Below, piece after piece: positions 25,490 through 36,848 of a stretch of DNA of 64,000 nucleotides. The notes below the pieces were generated by a model. It was not told the DNA's origin and ran no database searches. It worked only from the letters and a program-made list of their open reading frames with translations. Within the stretch, counting starts at the first letter, position 1. The number at the start of each line of letters is the position of its first letter. Made by a program: the position numbers and the translations under genes. The stretch is from Mimachlamys varia. Its lineage: Eukaryota; Mollusca; Bivalvia; Pectinida; Pectinidae. The DNA lies in NCBI GenBank assembly GCA_947623455.1, contig OX392527.1, positions 64,989,115 through 65,053,114 of the forward strand. The letters are read 5' to 3'.

Positions 25490-26824
25490 TTTTTTTATTT
25501 AATGTGAATCCTACAAAATCCACTTTATTGCTTATTTTTGTTTTAATTTTTGAAAGGCATAATACCCAGGTATTATAAAGGTTATTCATTTTACATAAAA
25601 TATCACCAATGACCCCCGTATTCTTCTCTATACCGCTCCCTTAAACACAATCAGCCAATTTGATAAAAAGATAATCAGGAAAACATTCGTTTAAAACAAT
25701 GAAGCCTCGATATTACACAACTCGTTAAATCTGCCACTTACATGTAAATTACCACCAAAATATTCCAACGTCCCTTTTATCTTTTCTTGTTCGTCCCTTT
25801 TAACTTTTTTTGTTTAACATTCTTCATATAATTCTTCATATTTTTACCCCATTTCTTTTTAATGTTTATACATTGTATATCGCTGGACAAATGGTGACAG
25901 TATATCAATGTATTAAAGGTACTCATCAATGTTATATCAATATCCCTTGATGGACGGCCTGTTTGTGTTCCACGTATATGTATATACATGGGAGGGTGCT
26001 CTACCTGTCATGATTTAGTCCCAAGAACACCACATCCTCGCTATAGGAATGTCTGTACAACAACTCACATTGTACGATGGATAGATTTTCACAGAACACA
26101 GAAATTAAATGGAATCTTTCATCAACTTGTGGTAATATTAAACTTCAAATTAATACATTTGTATTAATGATACTGATAATATGATTTTGATTTCATTTCA
26201 GCCTTGTTGTTGACATGGATTGAACAATTGAGCAATTGCTGATATAGATGATGTGAAATTGATTTAAAAGATAGCTTGATTGTGTTTATTAACGCCATCG
26301 GTTCTGAATCGATTGTATAGTACATCAATGGTTTTATAGGTGATTTCCTATGTATCGATTTGGTCCATTTTTGTTAATACTGTTGATACCTGTAGCTCAC
26401 AACTGTATAAACCTTTATACCATTGCCATGTTTTTGCTCAACAGCAAGACTTCATTATGTTCCAGGCCGATGAATTAATAAAACATGCCGACATCATTTT
26501 TCCATTTATAAAGATGATTGATTTATTTGAAGTTCCAATTGTTTAGTTCATCAACGATAGACAATTTTGTGTGAGATGCATAATGTGTGGTTTTGAAAAC
26601 ATATTTTGCTATTTGAACACAGTTCCCCTTAACGCATATGAGTAAACAAAACTTAAAAGCTTTACTTTCTAATGTGTTAAATGTTAATATGGTTTCCTAT
26701 GAATTTTTAGTATAGCTGATTTTTGTATGTAATGAAATGCTTTGTTATAGATTATAACATTCTTTTCTCACACATTTCTTTTATCTTAATATGACAATTT
26801 TCCTGTATTTACATATTTTTATTT
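25490..26824. other. No gene; part shared with 28.66-28.74 kb
   Basis: 25,570-25,650 ('caatgacccccgtattcttc') matches 28,662-28,735 almost base for base and lies beside two related retroelement copies. The rest is unremarkable AT-rich sequence. Confidence 0.6.
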
Positions 26825-26826
26825 AA

Positions 26827-26900
26827 ATCAGAGAATACCGAAGCGTCAAAAATAACTATAATCGGAACTCTAAATCTATTAAACTTGGGGCGGTTTAACG
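26827..26900 (-). pseudogene. Retroelement 3'-end fragment
   Basis: 'aatcagagaataccgaagcg' on the plus strand is the reversed terminal sequence of the same family; only about 75 bp remains. It abuts the LINE fragment to the right. Confidence 0.6.
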
Positions 26901-26901
26901 C

Positions 26902-27580
26902 AGGCAACTCCAGACAAGTTCCAAGTTATGACAGTAGGAAACAAAACACAACAACAAAACGTCACCTTTCAGACAGAAAACAGCACCATTGAATGTTAAC
27001 CAGAGGTAAAACTACTAGGGGTTACATTAAATTTCAGATTAAGCTTCCACACACATGTCGCAAATATCTGCAAAAAAAGTTTCAAGACAACTGAACACAC
27101 CAAAACGCATAGGCAAACATCTAAATAGACTAGGCAAACTCACTATCTACTACTCATTTATACTTTCAAACGTGCATGGCACTTCTGTGGAGAAATTAAC
27201 ACACAAGAAATAAGGGGTGGGGGGCTAATGCAGGAAGGGGCACTTAAATTCATAAACGACACACATGACCATACATACGCAAATTTACTAGCCCGTTCAA
27301 TATTGCCATCTCTCGGGATCAGGCGACTGAGAAGTTTTGTCATCGAAGTCTTTAATATCACAAATAAACAAATACCAACATATCACAGGGCTTAATCAAG
27401 ATCACAAAAAACTCAGACACATTCAGATATCACAACACTGTAGATATACCATATGTTAGGACTTCAATATACGTTAAGCAATCATTTCGGACAGACGCAC
27501 CTAGAATTTGTAATACCCTATTGACCATTTCAGAACAACTCTACTTACACAATTCAAATCATTGATAAACAGTTTGTATG
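26902..27580 (+). pseudogene. LINE reverse-transcriptase C-terminal remnant
   Basis: Translation with several stops and shifts gives ATPDKFQVMTVGNK, then EVKLLGVTLNFRLSFHTHV, then AWHFCGEINTQEI, ALKFINDTHDH, YANLLARSILPSL and RRLRSFVIEVFNI. The L-L-G-V-x-L-x-x-x-L-x-F-x-x-H pattern followed by W-x-F-C and R-R-L is the thumb and connection region of jockey/CR1-type LINE reverse transcriptases. It differs from the YIDD-type fragments around it. Dead copy: in-frame TAA near 26,996 and others. Confidence 0.7.
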
Positions 27581-27890
27581 GGCCAAATTGCAGACAAAAC
27601 ATATAGCATACACATACAATCTAGAATGCATCTCTCTAGTTCTTTAAATAATTCAATTTATAATTAATTTGACGTGAAATTATTTTAAATGTGCTACATT
27701 TTAAGATTACTAGGATTTTGAAATAATCATATTCTAAGATAACTAGTGTATGCCTATAAATATACAAATATAATAATGTATATAAGTTAAATTAACCTGA
27801 GTGAGGCGAGCACAGGTTTTATTTTTTAATCATTATAAGTTATTCCGATTGAAGTTTTATCTAATATATAACTATCCTAAGTATCTTTTA

Positions 27891-28077
27891 GGGCCCAGTT
27901 GTTCAAAAGGTGATTAGCTTAATCACTATTAAACAACGTTTAAAATCTTTCTTTGGTAATTTTGTCAATAAACAAGGCACAAGCCCATAATTTCCCATGT
28001 AAATTAACATTTCTAGATATTTGATATCTGTAAAGTGGTTACTAATTCTATTGTTTTATTTTTGAACAACTTGGCCC
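27891..28077. mobile_element. Short TIR element (MITE-like), GGGCCCAGTTGTTCAAAA ends
   Basis: Left terminus 'gggcccagttgttcaaaa' and right terminus 'ttttgaacaacttggccc' are reverse complements with one mismatch, 187 bp apart. The inside is AT-rich and non-coding. It differs from the GGGCCCGTATTC family though the outer GGGCCC is alike. Confidence 0.75.
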
Positions 28078-28224
28078 AGTTGAGCGATGCACGTCCATCT
28101 AGATCACACACCAAAAAAACCAAAACCAACTACACGTATATGTTTATTTATTATGTAATGGTGTATGTGTCGGTTATAATATCTCACTAGAACTTATATT
28201 ATCTTGTTTGTATATGTTCAGACG

Positions 28225-28650
28225 TTAAATAAAACTTGAAAGGCAAATTAAGAACAAAGGACAGTGTTATATGGAGACCCTTGTAAAAGTACAAGATAAT
28301 AAGACCAGGTGTTCTAGAAGAATAAGCGTCTTCTTCATCAACGACACCCGCCATCATGGTCACGGCCAAGTAAAACATCAAGTCCTCAAATGAGAACCGA
28401 GTCATCATTGTCAATCACAACAAGTCAGCACAACAATGAGCATACCCAAAAACGTCCATCTTCATATCACACAAAGATATAGAATATTTCTCGATTAGAT
28501 CAAGGTGGCGACCATAAAACCTGCCCATAGTTCTTACAACCCTGCATCTCTCGAGTGTGATTGGTTTGTTGACATCTGTTGTTGTCAGCAGTTGACATCT
28601 AATGTCCACATGTGTAGACACCCGATTCGGAAAGGCAAATATTTTGATTT
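28225..28650 (-). pseudogene. Retroelement 3' fragment including RT tail
   Basis: Closest to the fragment at 25.0-25.5 kb: the same untranslated part, the same 'gacaacaacagatgtcaaca' variant and the same right boundary. Left end truncated by about 35 bp relative to other copies. Frames broken. Confidence 0.8.
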
Positions 28651-28732
28651 GTAACATTTTTTATTATAAAGGTTATTCATTGTACATAAAATATCACCAA
28701 TGGCCCCCGTATTCTTCTCTATACCGCTCCCT

Positions 28733-28848
28733 TAAGATACAAAATATTTCTCCATAAAACAAAAATGTCGACCTTAAAAATAGTTCAAAGGTCGAATCAA
28801 CTTGTATCTCTCAAATCCCTGTGTAGTAAGTTTGTTTGTCAGCATAGT
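28733..28848 (-). pseudogene. Retroelement RT-tail fragment, diverged
   Basis: 'aagatacaaaatatttctcc' and 'tgtatctctcaaatccctgt' match the RT-tail region as seen in the copy at 52.4-52.95 kb. It lies between the previous copy and the 31-bp array. Confidence 0.55.
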
Positions 28849-28858
28849 TAGAGCATAG

Positions 28859-29948
28859 TGATAATATTGTATTATATGTATATCACTAGTGATATTATTG
28901 TATTATATGTATATCACTAGTGATAATATTGTATTATATGTATATCACTAGTGATAATATTGTATTATATGTATATCAGCAGTGATATTATTGTATTATA
29001 TGTATATCACTAGTGATAATATCGTATGATATGTATATCACTAGTAATGATATTGTATCATATGTATATCACTATTGATAATATTGTATTATATGTATAT
29101 CACTAGTGATAATTTGTATTATATATATATCACTAGTGATGATATTGTATTATATGTATATCACAAGTGATAATATTGTATTATATGTATATCACTAGTG
29201 ATAGTATTGTTTTATATGTATATCACTAGTGATGATATTGTATCATATGTATATCACTATTGATAATATTGTATTATATGTATATCAGCAGTGATATTAT
29301 TGTATTATATGTATATCACTAGTGATAATATTGTATTATAAGTATATCACTAGTGATAATATTGTATCATATGTATATCACTATTGATAATATTGTATTA
29401 TATGTATATCACTAGTGATAATTTGTATTATATATATATCACTAGTGATAATATTGTATTATAAGTATATCACTATTGATAATATTGTTTTATATGTATA
29501 TCACAATTGACAATATTGTATTATACATGTTTGTATATCACTAGTGATAATATTGTATTATATGTATATCACTAGTGATAATATTGTATTATATGTATAT
29601 CACTAGTGATAATATTGTATTATATGTATATCACTAGTGATAATATTGTATTATATGTATATCACTAGTGATAATATTTTATTATTTGAACATTGTATAT
29701 CACTAGTGATAATATTGTATTATATGTATATCACTAGTGATAATATGGTTTTATTTGAACATGCTATATCACTAGTGATAATATTGTATTATATGTATAT
29801 CACTAGTGATAATATTGTATTATATGTATATCACTAGTGATAATATGGTATTATTTGAACATTGTATATCACTAGTGATAATATGGTTTTATTTGAACAT
29901 TGTATATCACTAGTGATAATATTGTATTATATGTACATTGTATATCAC
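28859..29948 (+). repeat. 31-bp minisatellite with a palindromic ATCACTAGTGAT core, about 35 units
   Basis: Unit core 'attatatgtatatcactagt' followed by gataatattgt. Every unit centres on the perfect palindrome ATCACTAGTGAT (or a one-base variant). Later units add 'ttgaacattg' in place of part of the AT tract. The array is strongly AT-rich and could extrude cruciforms. Confidence 0.95.
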
Positions 29949-30279
29949 TATACGTTCGAACTGTCCAATGGTCAGTCATACCTTGACAAAGGGTCGGACT
30001 TGAATCATTTGGACACGTTTAATACCTCCATTGGAAGAACTTGGTCAAACTTCGGAACATATTTCTAATCTGATGAATCATATTAAGGCTATAGCGCCAG
30101 GCAAAAAACGCATTCCCAATCACAACTTGACCATCACTTATAGTAAGTAAAACTGGTATAAGGGAGATAACACGCTTAATGCTTTTGACGAGTTACTTCC
30201 CCTCCGTTATCTTGTAGTTTTACATTGTTTAACTATGGCTAGAAAGCCAAAAATATTAAATTGTGTTTTTTCCGATGTA
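29949..30279. other. Sequence between 31-bp array and retroelement
   Basis: Contains an imperfect inverted pair: 'aagggagataac' at about 30,160 and 'gttacttcccct...gttatct' at 30,190-30,213, a motif type also seen at 34,141-34,186. No gene. Confidence 0.45.
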
Positions 30280-30317
30280 ATGGATCGTTCTATTTATCAG
30301 TCAATATGAAATTATGG
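30280..30317 (+). repeat. Isolated unit of the 34-bp repeat, left of the retroelement
   Basis: 'atggatcgttctatttatca' followed by gtcaatatgaaattatggg is one unit of the array that begins at 31.08 kb. The retroelement fragment lies between it and the array. Confidence 0.85.
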
Positions 30318-30336
30318 GCTTATCAGGACGGGTAAC

Positions 30337-31080
30337 AAAAACCTTGCCAAATCTTTCAATTTCACTTTCAGGTATATCGACGATGTGTTGTCTATAAACA
30401 ACAGAGTTTGCTGACATAGTCGATCGTATATACCCTACTGAACTTGAGATTAAAGACACAGCAGACTCTCCTACATCAGCTTCTTACCTCGATCTTTACT
30501 TAGGCTATGACCAACACGGGCAACTTACTACTAAGCTGTATGATAAACGTGATTATTTCGATTTTCAGATCTTGAACTTTCCCTTTCTTGATAGTAACAT
30601 CCCTATTTCTCCATCCTATAGTGTTTACATGTCGCAGTTGATTCGTTATTCTAGGGCTTGCTCTGAATATCGAGATTTTCGTGATAGATGTCAACTGCTG
30701 ACGAACAAACTTACGGCAGAGGGATTCGAGAGATGCAGGTTGATGAAGACTATGGGCAAGATTTATGATCGCCATCTTGATCTCATCGAGAAATATTATG
30801 TATCTTTGTGTGATATGAAGATGGACGTTTTTGTGTTTACTTGTTGTGATGACAATGATGACTCGATTCTCATTTTTGAGGATTGATGCTTATTTGGATG
30901 TGACCAAGATTTACATGGTGGGTGTCGTCGATGAAGCAGAAGACGCTTACTCTTCCGGAACACCTGCTCTTGTGCTTTTACGAGAGTCTCCATGTAAATC
31001 TTTCCTTTGTTCCAATTTTGCCCCTAGTTTAATCGATTTTGAGTTCGGATTATTGACGCTTTGGTATTCTCTGATTTTTT
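30337..31080 (+). pseudogene. Retroelement RT C-terminal region with 3' end (best copy of the family)
   Basis: Begins LAKSFNFTFRYIDDVLSINN (YIDD catalytic motif). After a frameshift at about 30,403-30,406 it continues FADIVDRIYPTELEIKD, then SYLDLYLGYDQHG, KLYDKRDYFDF, NFPFLDSNIPISPSYSVY and SQLIRYSRAC, to a stop at 30,884-30,886. The second frame is open for 160 codons, so the decay is mild. It resembles a reverse transcriptase common in mollusc and other marine invertebrate genomes; I cannot tell whether it is Penelope-like or another non-LTR type. About 190 bp of shared untranslated sequence ends at TATTCTCTGATTTTTT. Confidence 0.85.
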
Positions 31081-31082
31081 TT

Positions 31083-33790
31083 ATTGTTCTATTAATCAGT
31101 CAATAGGAAATCATGGATCGTTCTATTTAACACTCAATAAAGAGACATGGATCGTTCTATTTATCAGTCAATAGGAAGTCATGGATCGTTCTATTTATCA
31201 GTCAATAGGAAGTCAGGGATGGTTCTATTTATCAGTCAATAAGAAGTCATGGATGGTTCTGTTTATCAGTCAATAGGAAGTCATGGATGGTTATATTTAT
31301 CAGTTAATAAGAAGTCATGGATCGTTCTATTTATCAGTTAATAGGAAGTCATAGATCGTTATATTTATCAGTTAATAGGAAGTCAGGGATCGTTCTATTT
31401 ATCAGTTAATAGGAAGTCATGGATCGTTATATTTATCAGTTAAAAGAAAGTCAGGGATCGTTCTATTTATCAGTCAATAAGAAATCATGGATGGTTCTAT
31501 TTATCAGTCAATAGGAAGTCATAGATCGTTATATTTATCAGTCAATAGGAAGTCAGGGATCGTTCTATTTATCAGTCAATAGGAAGTCAGGGATCGTTAT
31601 ATTTATTAGTCAATAGGTAATCATGGATGGTTCTATTTATCAGTCAATAGGAAGTCAGGGATCGTTCTATTTATCAGTCAATAGGAAGTCATGGATCGTT
31701 ATATTTATTAGTCAATAGGTAATCATGGATCGTTCTATTTATCAGTCAATAGGAAGTCATGGATCGTTCTATTTATCAGTCAATAGTAAGTCACGGATCG
31801 TTATATTTATCAGTCAATAGTAAGTCACGGATTGTTCTATTTATCAGTCAATAGGACTTCATCAATCGTTCTATTTATCAGTCAATAGGTAATCATGGAT
31901 CGTTCTATTTATCAGTCAATAAGAAGTTTTGGGTCGTTCTATTTATCAGTCAATAGGAAGTCAGGGATCGTTCTGTTTATCAGTCAGTAGGAAATCATGG
32001 ATCGTTCTATTTATCAGTCAATAGGAAGTCAGGGATCGTTCTATTTATCAGTTAATAGGAAGTCATGGATCGTTCTATTTATCAGTCAATAGGAAGTCAG
32101 GGATCGTTATATTTATCAGTCAATAGGAAGTCAGGGATCGTTCTATTTATCAGTTAATAGGAAGTCATGGATCGTTCTATTTATCAGTCAATAAGAAGTC
32201 AGGGATCGTTCTATTTATTAGTCAATAGGAAGTCACGGATCGTTCTATTTATTAGTCAATAGGAAGTCACGGATCGTTCTATTAATCAGTCAATAGGAAG
32301 TCATAGATCGTTCTATTTATCAGTCAATAGGAAGTCACGGATCGTTCTATTTATCAGTCAATAGGATGTCATAGATCGTTCTATTTAACAGTAAATAGGA
32401 AGTCACGGATCGTTCTATTTATCAGTCAATAGGAAGTCATAGATCGTTATATTTATCAGTCAATAGGAAGTCATGGATCGTTCTATGTATCAGTCAATAG
32501 GAAATCATGGATCGTTCTATTTATCAGTCAATAGTAAGTCACGGATTGTTCTATTTATCAGTCAATAGGACTACATCAATCGTTCTATTAATCAGTCAAT
32601 AGGTAATCATGGATCGTTCTATTTATCAGTCAAAAGGAAGTTTTGGGTCGCTCTTTTTATTATTCAATAGGAAGTCATGGATCGTTATACTTATCAGTCA
32701 ATAAGAAGTTTTGAGTCGTTCTATTTATTAGTCAATAGAAAGTCACGGATCGTTCTATTTATCAGTCAATAGGAAGTCAGGGATCGTTCTATTTATCAGT
32801 CAATAGGAAGTCATAGATCGTTCTATTAAACAGTCAATAGGAAGTCATAGATCTTTCTATTTAACAGTCAATAGGAAGTCATAGATCGTTCTATTTATTA
32901 GTCAATAGGAAGTCATGGATCGTTCTATTTATTAGTCAATAGGAAGTCACGGATCGTTCTATTTATCAGTCAATAGGAAGTCATAGATCGTTCTATTTAA
33001 CAGTCAATAGGAAGTCATAGATCGTTCTATTTAACAGTCAAAAGGAAGTCATAGATCTTTCTATTTAACAGTCAATAAGAAGTTTTGGGTCATTCTATTT
33101 ATTAGTCAATAGGACTACATAAATAGTTCAATTTATCAGTCAATAGAAAGTCATGGATCGTTATAATTATCAGTCAATAGGAAGTCATGGATCGTTATAT
33201 TTATCAGTCAATAGGACTACATAAATCGTTCAATTTATCAGTCAATAGGAAGTCATGGATTGCTCTATTTGTCAGTCAATAAGAAGTCATGGATCTTTCT
33301 ATCTATCAGTCAATATAAAGTCGGGGATCGTTCTATTTATCACCCAATGGGAAGTCATGAATTATTTTATTTATCAGTCAATAGGAAGCCAGGGATCGTT
33401 CTATTTATCAGTCAATAGGACTACAAAAATCGTTCAATTTATCAGTCATAAGAATTCATGGATTGTTCTATTTATCAGTCATAAGAAGTCAATGGATCGT
33501 TCTATTTATTAGTCAATAGAAAGTCAGGGATCGTTCTATTTATCAGTCAATAGAAAGTCAGGGATGGTTCTATTTATCACCCAATTGGAAGTCATGGATC
33601 GTTCTATGTATCAGTCAATAGGAAGTCAGGGATCGTTAAATTTATCAGTCAATAGAAAGTCATGGATCGTTCTATTTATCAGTCAATAGGAAGTGATGGA
33701 TCGTTCTATTTATCAGTCAAAAGGGGGAGACATAAACCGTTCTATTTATCAGTTTATAGAAAGTCATTGGTCGTTCTATTCATTAGTCAC
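31083..33790 (+). repeat. 34-bp minisatellite, about 79 units (2.7 kb)
   Basis: Unit core 'gttctatttatcagtcaata' followed by ggaagtcatggatc. Units vary at cat/cag/cac, gttct/gttat and atcag/attag, with occasional 'ggactacat' units. It degrades near 33.3-33.8 kb. Open frames such as DRSIYQSIGS are repeat translations. Confidence 0.97.
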
Positions 33791-35132
33791 TCTGAGATGA
33801 GTTTTGTGGCTTCGGGATCGACGTGTTTCAGTGATCTCTGTCGATTTGAAGTTGGAATCACTTGCTGAGTTATCTAATATATACATACAGATATATGTTA
33901 TTTCATTTTTACGCAGGAACTCATAATGCATCGAAGTTTTACATCAACATGCAGATATGTGCGCTATCCAGTGTTTTTCGTACAAACAATCACGCGGGTT
34001 TTGATTTCAAGATGGACTCTCCTAGCGTATTAATGCGAAAATAAATTCCGTGCGGAGATTTCGGTATGGAATTGTTTTTGTTCTTTTCAGTATCTTTTAA
34101 TTCTTTTTAATGTTTCAGTTGTTAATGACTTAATTGTTCTAAGGGAGATAACTTACCTTTTGCTTTGGGCAAGTTACCTCCCTGTCCGAAAAATTAAACC
34201 TATTCACTTTAACATGTGAATGCATAAATCATCCAATACCGAAAAGTTCTTGATTCTAATCAATCTACTTTTTTCCATTTGCTTTTACAAATAAATATTA
34301 AAACTTAATTTATATTATTTTAGTTATTTTCAAAACATCCTACTGAAAAACATGACAAAAAACATGACGCATTAATGCATTAAATATAACAATTTATTAC
34401 ACCTAAATGTAAAAAATATATGAAAACTGTAATTTTTAAAATACACATAATAGTGATGAAACAGAGAAAACACAATTAAACTTATGATCATTTTTTTTTA
34501 AAAAGTTGTTACATGTAAAATCTATTTGTAATTATTAGTACATTGTAAGAATATATAAAATGGACTTTTATTGTTTTCGTGACTAAAGGACTTTGTCAAA
34601 TGTCAGTCACAGAAAAGAGTTAAATAAATATATAAATATAGTAACCTATAAACAGCATACAATTAACAATAGGACGTATATTTCAAAAATGTCATTTGAT
34701 ATCTGATGATAAAAATTGTACAAAACATTAGCCTATGTAGCATCAAGTAATGATTTATAATTTTATAAAATTAATATTTTTATGCAAGGCATCGTTATTT
34801 CCTGTGTTTCAGAACAAACTATAACCGATTAGCATTATGACGTCTGTAATGTAACACTACAATCAAACTTGATCATCATAATTTTTTAAGTATGTTAATT
34901 GCAGAAAATAAGTGGGACTGGTCCAGTTGACCTGGTTATCTGGAAATAGTATAGCCCATGATCAGGGACCTCGTTTAACTCGATGTATTTTGTCAGTCCT
35001 GGTCAAATTTTACATCAAAATGTCGAACTCTTTGTACTCGAATACACGGATAACTTTGATTCTACCACAATACCCTGTGTTATTCCACTCTCAGACCACT
35101 GTATAAACATGCTGACTGTCGGATAAATATAT

Positions 35133-35158
35133 GTCATATACCACTTATGGTATATGAC
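35133..35158. repeat. Perfect 11-bp inverted repeat
   Basis: 'gtcatatacca' and 'tggtatatgac' with a 4-nt loop. It stands about 200 bp left of the larger foldback and may belong to the same element. Confidence 0.7.
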
Positions 35159-35352
35159 CTTCCGGGCTTTTGATTGGTTGAGAAGTTGAACTTTGACTGG
35201 AAATCACGTGGTTCAATGTCCCGTGCGGATTGTTGACGTTGTCACAATTTGGCGGGAATATATGCGAGATGATGTGTTTTCGCGCAAGTATTCCGCTGTT
35301 CACTCCAAAAATAACACTGCGACTTAATATTATTGTGGTAGAAACACGACTC

Positions 35353-35494
35353 GTGGTTATTGGATATGGAATTTATTTCACACTCGTTAATTATTTTTTT
35401 TTAAGTTAAAATGACACTCGCTAAAGCTCCTGTCATTTGTAACTTTTAAAACATAATTAACTCGAATGAAATAAAGTCCATATCCAACAACCAC
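35353..35494. mobile_element. Foldback element, 41-bp arms
   Basis: Left arm 'gtggttattggatatggaat...' (35,353-35,393) and right arm (35,454-35,494) pair with a few mismatches; both contain TTATTTCA and TTAATTA. The 60-bp loop has no frame. MITE-like. Confidence 0.75.
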
Positions 35495-36679
35495 TTGTGT
35501 AACCTCCTTTTGTCTAACTGCCTCGCCGACTCCGAAATAAGGGTTCCGGATGTATGACCAAATATATCATCGGAGCAAATTATTTTGAAAATAATGAAAT
35601 TTTCACAAAAAAATTAATGAGTATTCGATCATAAAATAGAATCATAATTCGATCATGAAATAAAAACTTGAACCAATGCCTTGTTGAAATTAAAATATCA
35701 CCTAATGTAATTTTCATTTCAAGTTAACTGTTTTTCCACACAAATAAATACTATCCCATATATCGTCGCAAGCTCATGTAGGTCGACGTAGACAATGAAA
35801 TCGTGACCTAGTGGGACAGGCTAATGATCATAGAGTGAAATGACTAAATCCACAGTGGCCCAACAAACAAATGGCCCCGATATATGCGTTAGTTATGGCT
35901 AACAATATTACAATATGAATTGCTGATATTATATAAAGGAATTATGGCATCTTGGTTTGAAAAGAGTCTAGCTATAACTACATGTAGTTAAAACAAGCAA
36001 ACTTAAGCAATTCAACGTTATTCGAATTTTTTTTTAATATACATTTGTAAATATATTATATATGTTAGGCATTATTTATTTTGTTATCAACCAGAATAAT
36101 CACTTTAAATAAGCGTAGAATAGCTTAGACGTACTTTATTATTTCTCAATCTGCTTAAGTTAAAGCTGTGCTCCAATTTAAATCTCCTAATGACCACTCC
36201 TTTATCGACCAATTTCTTTCAAATAACCTCAATTGAAAAGCTAATTCATAGTATACAATACTGTTACAACAAAAGATGATACATGTATACACAAATAATA
36301 AATAAATACATTAATGAAACTAAGAAAACCAATAAAAATATTTAACTGATAACGTTATAATTTACTAAAAATACCATATTAACGTAGGCCTAATATAATA
36401 TTGTGTTGTATGTTGCATATTCTGGTTTTCACATGTGAAGTAATCGAATCGATTTAGGACCATCAATAGTACTTACCATGAACCATATGGAATACTGAAA
36501 ATCCTAGACAAAGACAAAGCAACATTTTTATATATTTGTGAAATGATCACTTGTGTGCCAATCGAGCAGATTTATGTATGGAACGTTATAATAATACCAT
36601 AAGACAACTAATTTTAGACTGTCATTGTACCTTTATCCTGGTAGACTTACTAAACGTTCTGAACTGTTACGGCGTTCAG

Positions 36680-36848
36680 TCATACAAAGCGCCTTCAAAC
36701 CTATCAGGAGAAAACCCAAGTTAGACTATTATCTAAAGAAACAATTCAAGATTTTGAATTTGAGGAGATTGCAATGGCTCAGCAATTCACGAGAGACTGT
36801 GCCAACCTACTACAAAAAGCAGTGCAGATTTATGTTTGTATGAAATGA
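36680..36848 (+). CDS. Possible terminal exon or coding remnant, unknown protein
   Basis: After a candidate acceptor GGCGTTCAG the plus strand is open for 55 codons and ends in TGA. It reads HTKRLQTYQEKTQVRLLSKE, then IQDFEFEEIAMAQQFTRD, then CANLLQKAVQIYVCMK. The mix of acidic, amide and hydrophobic residues is more protein-like than other frames nearby, and the last part suggests an amphipathic helix. I recognise no family and found no partner exon. It could be a terminal exon of an unseen plus-strand gene, a decayed transposon or retrocopy piece, or chance. Confidence 0.28.

Larger units (their letters stand above)
33791..36600. other. No gene; foldback element and hairpin only
   Basis: AT-rich. 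Apart from the hairpin at 35,133-35,158 and the foldback at 35,353-35,494, nothing is recognisable. A GC-richer patch at 35,160-35,310 contains several 'gcggg'/'cgcgc' words but no open frame. Confidence 0.5.
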
